From: CBDVAK01 sp965371945 | GTDB taxonomy: Bacteria > Pseudomonadota > Gammaproteobacteria > Competibacterales > JAHEDQ01 | Direction: 5' to 3' | NCBI GenBank assembly: GCA_965371945.1 | Contig: CBDVAK010000194.1 | Span: 1 to 6,860 of the forward strand | Length of the DNA stretch: 6,860 bases | In this document: positions 1 to 6,133 of the stretch, in pieces | Layout of the letters: every line of letters starts with the position of its first letter | Numbering within the stretch: position 1 is the stretch's first letter | Made by a program: the position numbers and the translations under genes | Notes under the pieces: generated by a model | Seen by the model: the letters and a program-made list of their open reading frames with translations, nothing else | Database searches by the model: none | Told to the model about the DNA's origin: nothing

Positions 1-290
1 GTCAGGGCACCGCTGAAACGGTTGGTGGTCAGTTTGGCGAGCACATTTTTCAGGCTGTCTCCGGCGGCCGCTTTGAGACCGTCCGACATCTGGTCCATGC
101 CCAGCAGAAACAAAGACAAGCCGCCGAACAGTCCCATACCAAGTTGGAACCAGTCGATCTCCGCACCGCCCGTGGTGGCGGCCAGGGCAGGAATCACCGC
201 TACCCAGGCCAGAGCCGACAAGGCCAACACGATGAATACGCTCATGCGGGCCCTGCGGGTTGCCATGTCCAACCGGCTTGCATACATCAT
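1..290 (-). CDS. Na+/phosphate cotransporter family protein (NptA/YjbB type), N-terminal part, cut by the window edge
   Basis: Read on the minus strand from ATG at 290, the frame stays open to the window edge and gives 96 residues. A hydrophobic stretch at residues 17-37, ending in an Ala-Leu-Ala, could be a signal peptide or first membrane helix. Residues 51-96 contain GLFGGLSLFLLGMDQMSDGL followed by AAAGDSLKNVLAKLT, which matches the first inverted-repeat helix of Na/Pi-cotransporter II family proteins (known pattern: glycine-rich helix, LFLxGM, then MSDGLK). Such proteins take up or export phosphate across the inner membrane with sodium; some carry a C-terminal PhoU-like domain, which would lie outside the window. 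A purine-rich AAGGA (295-299) sits 4 nt before the ATG at 290 and 7 nt before a second in-frame ATG at 287, so translation may begin at Met2. The gene lies 48 bp downstream of the hydratase gene on the same strand and may be read through from it, but no functional link to it is evident. Confidence 0.75.
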   Translation of the reverse strand, partial: MMYASRLDMATRRARMSVFIVLALSALAWVAVIPALAATTGGAEIDWFQLGMGLFGGLSLFLLGMDQMSDGLKAAAGDSLKNVLAKLTTNRFSGAL

Positions 291-338
291 TGCTTCCTTT
301 CATGGTCGGCGGACCCGGCGAAGGCGCCAACGGGCCGA

Positions 339-1208
339 TCAGGGAATTTGGTAACGGGCTTCGGCGGACATCGCCATGCCCCCGTCTGCGGTGGTCGCCC
401 ACAACGTTGCCTGATTACCGCCGGCATCAGGGTCAGCGTGGATTGTAAAGTTGCCGTTGTCATAGATCGGTGCCGTAGCGCGCACCGAAAACGCCTGCAG
501 ATCTGCCCGCGGCAGTTCTCTGCGCAGCAGATCCATGAGCAGAATCATGGTCAACGGGCCGTGGAACAGCAAGCCCGGATAGCCTTCCTGCGCGGTCGCA
601 AAGCGGTAGTCGTAGTGGATGCGATGACTGTTGAACGTCAACGCCGAGAATCGAAACATCATCACCGGTGACGGCTCCACGACACGCGTCCAGCGGGCCT
701 GCCGGGCGGGTGGCCGCGGTGGAAGCGCCGCGCGACCGGCCGGTCCGCGATAGACGAGATCGTGATCCTCGATCGTGGCGAGGCCGCCCGGACCGCTGAT
801 CTCATGGTGAACGGTGACAAAGAACAGGGGGCCGGAAGCACCCTCCCGGTGCTTCACCGACTCGATGACGGAACGCCGCTGTATCTGCTCATCGACCCGC
901 AACGGTTGCAGAAACTGCATGCGGTTGCCGGCCCACATGCGTCGTGGCAATGGCACCGGCGGCATGAAACCGCCGGTAGCGGGGTGGCCATCGACGCCGG
1001 TGTCGGCAAGGCGGACGATCTCGGGAAAATACAACCAGTGCCAGCCGGGCGGAATCGGCTCGCCCTGCCGCAGCGGTGCTTCATCACGATCCAGGGTCGC
1101 CGCCAGCGCGTCTGACTGCCAGCCGGTCAACAGCGAATGCTGAGTAACTTCCTTGCCCACCCAGTCTGCCGGATCTTTGCCTGGCCTGTTTTCGGTGCTC
1201 CGGTTCAA
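339..1208 (-). CDS. MaoC/FAS1-like acyl-CoA hydratase (itaconyl-CoA / mesaconyl-C4-CoA hydratase type)
   Basis: This 289-residue protein has the double hot-dog layout of the HTD2/mesaconyl-C4-CoA hydratase/itaconyl-CoA hydratase group. The N-terminal FAS1-like dehydratase domain covers about residues 15-155 (HWLYFPEI at 57-64; GGFMPPVPLPRRMWAG at 79-94). The C-terminal MaoC-like domain covers about 170-289, with NSHRIHYD at 193-200 and EGYPGLLFHGPLT at 208-220. His198 aligns with the catalytic His of the hydratase-2 motif, while the usual Asp of that motif is Asn193; I believe this N-x-H-x-I-H form is normal for the group. Expected role: cytoplasmic addition of water to a branched C5 enoyl-CoA. 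The start is TTG at 1208, overlapping the stop of the CoA-transferase (TTGA). No ATG precedes the conserved region beginning near Trp16, and a GGAG lies 11 nt upstream of the TTG. Context (CoA-transferase and acyl-CoA dehydrogenase upstream) favours itaconyl-CoA hydratase, but mesaconyl-C4-CoA or another enoyl-CoA is possible. Confidence 0.85.
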   Translation of the reverse strand: MNRSTENRPGKDPADWVGKEVTQHSLLTGWQSDALAATLDRDEAPLRQGEPIPPGWHWLYFPEIVRLADTGVDGHPATGGFMPPVPLPRRMWAGNRMQFLQPLRVDEQIQRRSVIESVKHREGASGPLFFVTVHHEISGPGGLATIEDHDLVYRGPAGRAALPPRPPARQARWTRVVEPSPVMMFRFSALTFNSHRIHYDYRFATAQEGYPGLLFHGPLTMILLMDLLRRELPRADLQAFSVRATAPIYDNGNFTIHADPDAGGNQATLWATTADGGMAMSAEARYQIP

Positions 1209-2335
1209 CTCGGTGCAAACTCCGCGCGGATCGCCGCGCTGTGTTCACCGATCGCCGGAACCCGTGCCTCCACCACAGCGCGTGCGTCGAGGTGCACGCC
1301 CGGCGCGGCAATACTGGCGGGGCCGGACGGTGTCTGTACGCAGATACGCCGCAGTGCCGGGTGGCTGGCCAGACCGGCGACATCGTTGAGTTCACCGTAG
1401 GCAACCCTGGCCTGTTTGAGACCGGCCAACAGTTGTTGGCGCGGCAGGTCGGTGAAAACCCCGTTGATGATGGCATCCAGCTCCTCGACATGTGCAAGCC
1501 GCGCAGGGTTGTCGTGGAAACGTGGATCGGCAGGCAACTCGGGGCGCTGCAGCACTTCGCGGCACAGGTCGGCGAACTCACGCTCGTTCTGAATGGCGAT
1601 CAGGATCGGTGCGCCACCACGGGTCTGGTAGGCGCCATAGGGCTGGATCATGGGGTGTTTGAGGCCCGTGCGCAGAGGCGCTTTGCCACCGTACTCGTAC
1701 ACCATCAGCGGCACCGCCATCCACTCCGCCATGCTCCCGAACAACGAGGTATCAACCGCCGATCCGATGCCACTGCGCTCGCGGGCGTAGAGCGCCTCCA
1801 TAACCCCCATGGTGGCGTACATGCCGCAGGCGATATCACAGCCGGACACACCCATTCGTCCCGGCGCCTCGGGTGAACCGGTCAGCGAGCACAAACCACT
1901 CTCCGCCTGCACCAGCAAATCGTAGGCCTTCATATCCGCGAAGCCGTCGCAGTCCCCGTAGCCACTGATGTCGCAGGTGACCAGTCGCGGATGGCGCTTG
2001 CGCAACTGAGCTGAGTCGAAACCTGCACGCGCAGCCGCGCCCGGCGCCAGGTTTTGTATGAACACATCGGCACGGGCAATGATCCGCTGCAGCAAAGCAG
2101 CATCCCGCGGATTCTTGATGTCGACGGTGAGCGATTCCTTGCCGCGGTTCAGCCATATGAAATAGCTGCTCTCACCGTGGACGACGTGGTCGTAGTGACG
2201 GGCGAAATCGCCCTCCGCACGCTCCACCTTGATCACCCGCGCGCCGGCATCGGCCAGCCGTGACGAACAATACGGCGCCGCCACCGCTTGCTCCAGCGAC
2301 AATACCAGCAGGCCTTCGAGAGGACCTTCAGCCAT
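1205..2335 (-). CDS. Class III (CaiB/BaiF family) CoA-transferase, possibly itaconate/mesaconate-specific
   Basis: A 376-residue class III CoA-transferase, close to the usual length of about 400. These enzymes move CoA from a donor such as succinyl-CoA to a carboxylic acid through an aspartyl-CoA intermediate in the cytoplasm. Visible signatures are the N-terminal LSLEQAVAAPYCSSRLADAG (12-31) and ARVIKVER (32-39), the conserved WLNRGKESLTVDIK (61-74), VFIQNLAPGAAARAG (91-105), and GCDIACGMYATMG (165-177), in which Asp167 is the expected nucleophile (equivalent to Asp169 of formyl-CoA transferase). The ATG at 2335 is chosen because the family N-terminus begins right after it; a longer open frame to 2464 would add 43 residues unlike the family and overlap the upstream gene heavily. 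With this start the gene overlaps the dehydrogenase stop by 8 bp (ATGGCTGA), has no strong ribosome-binding site, and is probably translated by coupling. The substrate is not determined by sequence; the neighbouring hydratase points to a C5 dicarboxylate such as itaconate or mesaconate. Confidence 0.88.
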   Translation of the reverse strand: MAEGPLEGLLVLSLEQAVAAPYCSSRLADAGARVIKVERAEGDFARHYDHVVHGESSYFIWLNRGKESLTVDIKNPRDAALLQRIIARADVFIQNLAPGAAARAGFDSAQLRKRHPRLVTCDISGYGDCDGFADMKAYDLLVQAESGLCSLTGSPEAPGRMGVSGCDIACGMYATMGVMEALYARERSGIGSAVDTSLFGSMAEWMAVPLMVYEYGGKAPLRTGLKHPMIQPYGAYQTRGGAPILIAIQNEREFADLCREVLQRPELPADPRFHDNPARLAHVEELDAIINGVFTDLPRQQLLAGLKQARVAYGELNDVAGLASHPALRRICVQTPSGPASIAAPGVHLDARAVVEARVPAIGEHSAAIRAEFAPS

Positions 2336-3494
2336 AGGATCGAGGCAGTCCCAACACGTGCTCGGCCAGATAGCTGAGCACCAGGTTGTTGGACACCGGC
2401 GCGATGCGATACAAACGGGCCTCTCGAAACTTGCGCTCGATATCGTATTCCTCGGCGAACGCATAACCGCCGTAGGTCTGCATACACATGTCGGCGGCCT
2501 GCCAGGATGCCTCGGAGGCCAGCAGCTTGGCCATGTTGGCCTCGGCCGCGCACGGTTGTTCCGATTCGTACAGTTCCGCGGCCTGCAGACACATCAACCG
2601 CGCCGCCTGCATAGCCGCGTAGCTTTGCGCGATCGGAAACTGTATCCCCTGATTCTGGCCGATCGGCCTCCCGAATACGCGGCGGCTACCGGCATATTCG
2701 GTGGCCTTGCGGATGAACCAGTCGGCATCACCCAGGCACTCGGACGCGATCAATATCCGTTCGGCATTCATGCCATCGAGTATGTAGCGAAAGCCAAGAT
2801 CCCGCTTACCGATCAAACTATCCGCGGGTATCATCAGATCATCGAAAAATACTTCGGTGGTGGCATGGTTGATCATGGTTCGGATAGGCCGTATCTCCAG
2901 CCCGTTGCCCACCGCTTCACGCATGTCCAGCAGAAATACCGACAGCCCTTCCGTGCGTTTTTTGACCCGGTCGCGGGGGGTGGTCCGCGCCAGCAACAAC
3001 ATCAGGTCTGAGTGTTCCGCACGCGAGGTCCAGACTTTTTGTCCGTTGATCCGGTAACCGGAATCCCCCTGTGCCTCGGCCACGGTGGTAAGCGCCAGGG
3101 TGTCGCTGCCGCTGCCGGGTTCGGTGACCGCGAACGCCTGCAAGCGCAGTTCGCCATTGGCAATGCCGGGCAGATAACGCTGTTTCTGCTGTTCGCTGCC
3201 ATGGCGAAGAACAGTACCCATGATGTACATCTGCGCGTGACAGGCGGCACCATTGCAGCCGGCCCGGTGAATCTCTTCCAGCACCGCCGCGGCCGCCGAT
3301 ACCGGCAGGCCGCTGCCGCCATAGCACTCGGGAATCAACATGCCGAGATAGCCCGCTTCGGTCAACGCCTGTACGAACTCGCCGGGATAGGCCCTTTCGC
3401 GGTCAAGGCGACGCCAATATTCGCCCGGGAACCGCTCGCACAAACGCGCGATTGCGGCGCGGATCTCAGGATAATGCCCTGCGTCGGTCACCAC
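2328..3494 (-). CDS. Acyl-CoA dehydrogenase family protein
   Basis: A 388-residue flavoprotein of standard acyl-CoA dehydrogenase length. It has an N-terminal helical domain (about 1-118), a middle beta domain with the flavin-contacting AFAVTEPGSGSD (120-131) and VWTS (154-157), and a C-terminal helical domain with RRVFGRPIGQNQGIQF (271-286) and QTYGGYAF (339-346). Members oxidise acyl-CoA thioesters at C2-C3 and pass electrons to electron-transfer flavoprotein. The position that carries the catalytic Glu in medium-chain enzymes (YEG) reads LYRIAPVSNN (361-370) and lacks it, while Glu245 in NAERILIA (243-250) sits where isovaleryl-CoA and long-chain dehydrogenases keep their catalytic Glu. 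Start: tandem GTG codons at 3494 and 3491, with GGGAG 7 nt upstream of the first. It is the first gene of a three-gene overlapping set with the CoA-transferase and hydratase. A similar dehydrogenase lies in the Pseudomonas itaconate locus without an assigned step, so the substrate here is left open; a branched or dicarboxylic short-chain acyl-CoA is plausible. Confidence 0.9.
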   Translation of the reverse strand: MVTDAGHYPEIRAAIARLCERFPGEYWRRLDRERAYPGEFVQALTEAGYLGMLIPECYGGSGLPVSAAAAVLEEIHRAGCNGAACHAQMYIMGTVLRHGSEQQKQRYLPGIANGELRLQAFAVTEPGSGSDTLALTTVAEAQGDSGYRINGQKVWTSRAEHSDLMLLLARTTPRDRVKKRTEGLSVFLLDMREAVGNGLEIRPIRTMINHATTEVFFDDLMIPADSLIGKRDLGFRYILDGMNAERILIASECLGDADWFIRKATEYAGSRRVFGRPIGQNQGIQFPIAQSYAAMQAARLMCLQAAELYESEQPCAAEANMAKLLASEASWQAADMCMQTYGGYAFAEEYDIERKFREARLYRIAPVSNNLVLSYLAEHVLGLPRSYG

Positions 3495-3501
3495 AATTGT
3501 T

Positions 3502-3506
3502 CTCCC
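3502..3506 (-). promoter_or_regulatory. Ribosome-binding site of the acyl-CoA dehydrogenase gene
   Basis: On the minus strand GGGAG is followed by 7 nt (AACAATT) and then GTG at 3494. It is the clearest Shine-Dalgarno sequence of the three-gene set and supports the GTG start, since no in-frame ATG is available near the conserved N-terminus. The 67-bp gap to ynfA also contains an AT-rich CATATAA stretch that could be a -10 element, but no matching -35 is convincing. Confidence 0.65.
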
Positions 3507-3561
3507 GTCCCCAACATCAGCAGCCGCTTATATGAATCGGGAAGTTATCCCTCACGTTTAC

Positions 3562-3894
3562 TCAGGTAAAACGGGGCCCAAACATGATGATCGCCATCCC
3601 GATCAGAGACACGCCGACACCAACCCAGTCGGTGAGGGTAGGCCGGACCGCATCGACAGCCCACAGCCACCCCAGGGCGACACTTACATAGACGCCGCCA
3701 TAGGCGGCATAGACACGTCCCGCCGCATGCGGGTGCAGCGTGAGCAGCCAGACAAACGCGGCCAGGCTGATCACGGCGGGTAACAGCAGCCAGGCCGACC
3801 TATCCTCCTTGAGCCAGAGATAGGGCAGATAGCAACCGACGATCTCGGCCAGCGCGGTCACGACGAACAAACCCAGGGTCCTGGCAACTTCCAT
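3562..3894 (-). CDS. ynfA: YnfA family (UPF0060) small inner-membrane protein
   Basis: A 110-residue, almost entirely hydrophobic protein with four predicted membrane helices at roughly 5-25, 34-52, 61-80 and 88-106. It closely follows the E. coli YnfA pattern: TALAEIVGCYLPYLWLK (13-29), SAWLLLPAVISLAAFVWLLT (33-52), the signature HPHAAGRVYAAYGGVYVSVA (54-73), and LTDWVGVGVSLIGMAIIMFG (87-106). The length is normal for the family (about 108). YnfA is related to small multidrug-resistance-type transporters; work on Shigella YnfA links it to efflux of cationic compounds, but its natural role is uncertain. The start is ATG at 3894, with only a weak GAG upstream. It lies 67 bp upstream of the acyl-CoA dehydrogenase gene on the same strand and diverges from the carbamoyltransferase gene. 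Co-transcription with the dehydrogenase operon is possible because no terminator hairpin with a T-run is visible between them, but no functional link is evident. Confidence 0.95.
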   Translation of the reverse strand: MEVARTLGLFVVTALAEIVGCYLPYLWLKEDRSAWLLLPAVISLAAFVWLLTLHPHAAGRVYAAYGGVYVSVALGWLWAVDAVRPTLTDWVGVGVSLIGMAIIMFGPRFT

Positions 3895-3941
3895 AAGCTA
3901 ATTGCTCTGCAGATCGTTCGCGGCAGGAACACAGATTGCTT

Positions 3942-3958
3942 GCTGGTCCCGGACCTGC
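3942..3958. repeat. 17-bp imperfect dyad, candidate operator
   Basis: GCTGGTCCCGGACCTGC is self-complementary except for one T:T pair in each arm and the central base (GC-n-GGTCC-n-GGACC-n-GC). Its centre is at 3950, 56 bp upstream of the ynfA start, a position suitable for a regulator or for overlapping a promoter. No regulator is recognised that binds this sequence, and GC-rich dyads of this size arise by chance, so the function is a guess. Confidence 0.3.
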
Positions 3959-4155
3959 GAACCGCGTCGCAGCCGGGTTCAGTGATGCCTCCGCTGCTGG
4001 CTGCCATGGCTCCCGGATACCGTTGTTGCCTGCGGCGCACGTTAACACGTTCTGAATCCGCATCCGGTCTCAGCTACAAGGCCGGGACCACAGGGGAGAC
4101 GCGCGATGCCGGGCAGACTGGTACGATAGCCACCATCCACGAATTCGCGCACAAA

Positions 4156-4160
4156 GAGAG
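4156..4160 (+). promoter_or_regulatory. Ribosome-binding site deciding the TTG start of the carbamoyltransferase gene
   Basis: GAGAG is followed by ACCT and then TTG at 4165. The purine run (AAAGAGAG, 4153-4160) is the only Shine-Dalgarno-like sequence near the conserved N-terminus (NIIGISAYYHDSA begins at codon 2), and no ATG or GTG in frame lies close by. The same ten bases GAGAGACCTT recur in front of the DUF5989 gene (6530-6539). Confidence 0.6.
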
Positions 4161-4164
4161 ACCT

Positions 4165-6006
4165 TTGAACATAATCGGAATATCCGCTTACTACCACGAC
4201 AGCGCGGCCTGTCTGGTCACCAATGGCAACATTCGAGCGGCAGCACAGGAAGAACGCTTCAGCCGCAAAAAGCACGATGCGCGGTTTCCGGGCCACGCCC
4301 TGGCGTTTTGCCTGACAGAGGGCGGGCTTTCGCTGAGCGATGTCGATTACGTGGTGTTCTACGACAAACCGCTGGTCAAGTTCGAGCGCCTGCTGGAAAC
4401 CTATCTCGCCTACGCACCACGCGGGTTTCGCTCCTTTGTTGCGTCGATGCCCATCTGGCTCAAGGAGAAGCTGTATCTGAAGAGCACGCTCAAGAAGGAG
4501 TTGGCGGCATTGGGGGGGCTCAAGGAGAAGGTGCTGCCTCCTTTGCTGTTCAACGAACATCACCGTTCCCACGCTGCATCGGCTTTCTTCCCCAGCCCCT
4601 TTGAGCGAGCCGCCGTATTGTGTCTGGATGGCGTGGGGGAATGGGCCACCAGCTCAGTGTGGCTGGGCCAGGGCAACAAGCTCGAAGCCAAGTGGGAGAT
4701 CGATTTCCCCCATTCCCTGGGACTGCTCTATTCCGCGTTTACCTACTACACCGGCTTCAAGGTCAACTCCGGTGAGTACAAGCTCATGGGGCTGGCGCCC
4801 TATGGCGAACCCCGTTACCGGGACCTGATCCTCGACAACCTTCTCGATCTCAAGGAAGACGGCACCTTTCGGCTCGACATGAGTTATTTCAACTACGCCG
4901 CGGGTCTGACCATGACCGGTCCCCGCTTCCACGACCTGTTTGGCGGTCCGCCCCGTAAACCCGAATCGGAGGTCGGCCAGAAGGAGATGGATATCGCCCG
5001 CTCCATCCAGACCGTCACCGAAGAGATCGTGCTGCGTCTGGCGCGCACCGTCCAGCAGGAACTGGATGCCGAGAATCTCTGCCTGGCAGGTGGCGTGGCT
5101 TTGAACTGCGTCGCCAACGGCCGTTTGCTGCGGGAGGGACCCTTCAAGGAGATCTGGATCCAGCCGGCCGCGGGGGATGCCGGCGGCGCGCTCGGGGCGG
5201 CGCTGTCGGTGTGGAACGAGTATCTGCAAAAGCCCCGGCTTCTCAACGGCGCTGCCGATGCCATGCAGGGCGCCTACCTGGGCGGTGCGCACAGCAACGC
5301 GGAGATCAAGACCTACCTGGACGGCGTCGGGGCCAAATACACCGAGTTGGAGGATGAGCAGTTGATGCCCAGGCTGGCGGATACGCTGGCGGATGACAAG
5401 GTGGTCGGCTGGTTCGGCGGGCGCATGGAATTCGGGCCCCGCGCCCTCGGTGGGCGCTCCATCATCGGCGACCCCCGCAGCCCCAGGATGCAGTCGGTGA
5501 TGAACCTCAAGATCAAGTATCGGGAATCATTCCGGCCTTTTGCGCCGGCGGCCAAGGCGGAAACAGTCGGCGACTGGTTCGAGATCGACCGTCCCAGCCC
5601 CTACATGCTGCTGGTGGCGCCGGTCAGGGAAGACAAACGCATCCACATGTCCGAGGCGCAGCAGCAGCTGTTCGGGATCGACAAACTCAACGTGCCACGC
5701 TCGCAGATACCGGCAGTAACACACGTCGACTACTCGGCCCGGGTGCAGACGGTGCACAAAGAGACCAATCCACGTTTTCATCGACTCATCGAGGAGTTCG
5801 AACAGCGCACGGGCTGCCCGATACTGATCAACACCTCGTTCAACGTCCGTGGCGAGCCCATCGTATGTACGCCTGAGGATGCTTACCGCTGCTTCATGCG
5901 CACGGAGATGGACTATCTGGTGCTGGAGAACGTGCTCCTGGACAAGAAGGATCAACCCGAATGGGACAAGGATGACAATTGGAAGGATGAGTTCGAGCTG
6001 GATTAA
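4165..6006 (+). CDS. O-carbamoyltransferase of the NodU/TobZ/SxtI family
   Basis: A 613-residue, full-length carbamoyltransferase. The family transfers a carbamoyl group from carbamoyl phosphate, through a carbamoyl-AMP intermediate, to a hydroxyl of a sugar or small molecule (NodU: Nod factors; TobZ: tobramycin; SxtI: implicated in saxitoxin). The N-terminal Kae1-like domain covers about 1-350: HDSAACLV (11-18), QEERFSRKKHD (28-38), EHHRSHAASAFF (131-142), DGVGEW (155-160), GEYKLMGLAPYG (203-214), LAGGVALNCVANGR (307-320) and AAGDAGGALGAA (335-346). His132, His136 and Asp338 correspond to the TobZ metal ligands. The C-terminal carbamoyltransferase domain follows, with WFGGRMEFGPRALGGRS (416-432), YRESFRPFAPA (452-462) and PILINTSFNVRGEPIV (552-567). 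All key motifs look intact, so it should be active. TTG at 4165 is chosen because the family protein begins with NI(I/L)GISAYYHDSA; an open extension to 3940 is not family-like. It leads a three-gene set with two small membrane proteins, which suggests action at the membrane on a surface glycan, lipid or secreted metabolite. The acceptor is unknown. Confidence 0.95.
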   Translation: MNIIGISAYYHDSAACLVTNGNIRAAAQEERFSRKKHDARFPGHALAFCLTEGGLSLSDVDYVVFYDKPLVKFERLLETYLAYAPRGFRSFVASMPIWLKEKLYLKSTLKKELAALGGLKEKVLPPLLFNEHHRSHAASAFFPSPFERAAVLCLDGVGEWATSSVWLGQGNKLEAKWEIDFPHSLGLLYSAFTYYTGFKVNSGEYKLMGLAPYGEPRYRDLILDNLLDLKEDGTFRLDMSYFNYAAGLTMTGPRFHDLFGGPPRKPESEVGQKEMDIARSIQTVTEEIVLRLARTVQQELDAENLCLAGGVALNCVANGRLLREGPFKEIWIQPAAGDAGGALGAALSVWNEYLQKPRLLNGAADAMQGAYLGGAHSNAEIKTYLDGVGAKYTELEDEQLMPRLADTLADDKVVGWFGGRMEFGPRALGGRSIIGDPRSPRMQSVMNLKIKYRESFRPFAPAAKAETVGDWFEIDRPSPYMLLVAPVREDKRIHMSEAQQQLFGIDKLNVPRSQIPAVTHVDYSARVQTVHKETNPRFHRLIEEFEQRTGCPILINTSFNVRGEPIVCTPEDAYRCFMRTEMDYLVLENVLLDKKDQPEWDKDDNWKDEFELD

Positions 6007-6133
6007 TTTGAGCTGGGTTCTTCTCCATTGCCCGGGGTGTTATCGGCTGTGACGTGCGTACATGCACCCACACTCCTCCAGGCAAAAAGCAGCTACTCTA
6101 GTCTGCATTGCAACCGCATGGACGACGAATGAG

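Larger units (their letters stand above)
3895..4164. other. Divergent intergenic region between ynfA and the carbamoyltransferase gene
   Basis: These 270 bp separate two divergent genes and should hold promoters for both. I see no convincing sigma-70 promoter in either direction. TACGAT at 4122-4127, preceded by TG one base upstream, could serve as an extended -10 for the rightward genes, but no -35 hexamer lies 17 nt upstream. Other features are a 17-bp imperfect dyad near ynfA (3942-3958) and a CACGTT direct repeat (4038-4043 and 4046-4051). The carbamoyltransferase frame is open through much of this stretch, but the residues it would encode do not resemble the family. No RNA gene was recognised. 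Confidence 0.6.

Noticed and set aside
291..338. Possible terminator hairpin between the hydratase and transporter genes (GGCG-CCTT-CGCC on the minus strand).
   Set aside because: Only four strong pairs plus wobble pairs and no following T-run; not enough to call a terminator.
144..671. Plus-strand open frame of 175 codons opposite the hydratase and transporter genes.
   Set aside because: It is antisense to two genes with clear family signatures, and its sequence is low-quality (rich in Arg, His and Gln) with no domain.
2336..2464. 43-residue N-terminal extension of the CoA-transferase from a start at 2464.
   Set aside because: The extra residues are the out-of-frame reading of the dehydrogenase gene and are not family-like; ATG 2335 matches the family N-terminus exactly.
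2229..3011. Plus-strand open frame of 260 codons opposite the dehydrogenase.
   Set aside because: It lies antisense to a protein with intact acyl-CoA dehydrogenase motifs; long antisense frames are expected in GC-rich genes.
3800..4063. Minus-strand open frame of 87 codons covering the ynfA start and the divergent region.
   Set aside because: It overlaps ynfA in another frame, has no recognisable domain and shows no good ribosome-binding site.
3940..4164. 75-codon in-frame extension of the carbamoyltransferase starting at ATG 3940.
   Set aside because: The extra residues show no resemblance to the family, whose proteins begin with the NIIGISAYYHDSA-type sequence, and a ribosome-binding-like GAGAG sits right before TTG 4165. 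The open frame is likely a by-product of GC content.
6035..6133. Possible separate promoter or small hairpin (GTGC-GTACAT-GCAC) in the 127-bp gap before the sxtJ-like gene.
   Set aside because: A four-pair stem only, and no paired -35/-10 hexamers; nothing supportable.
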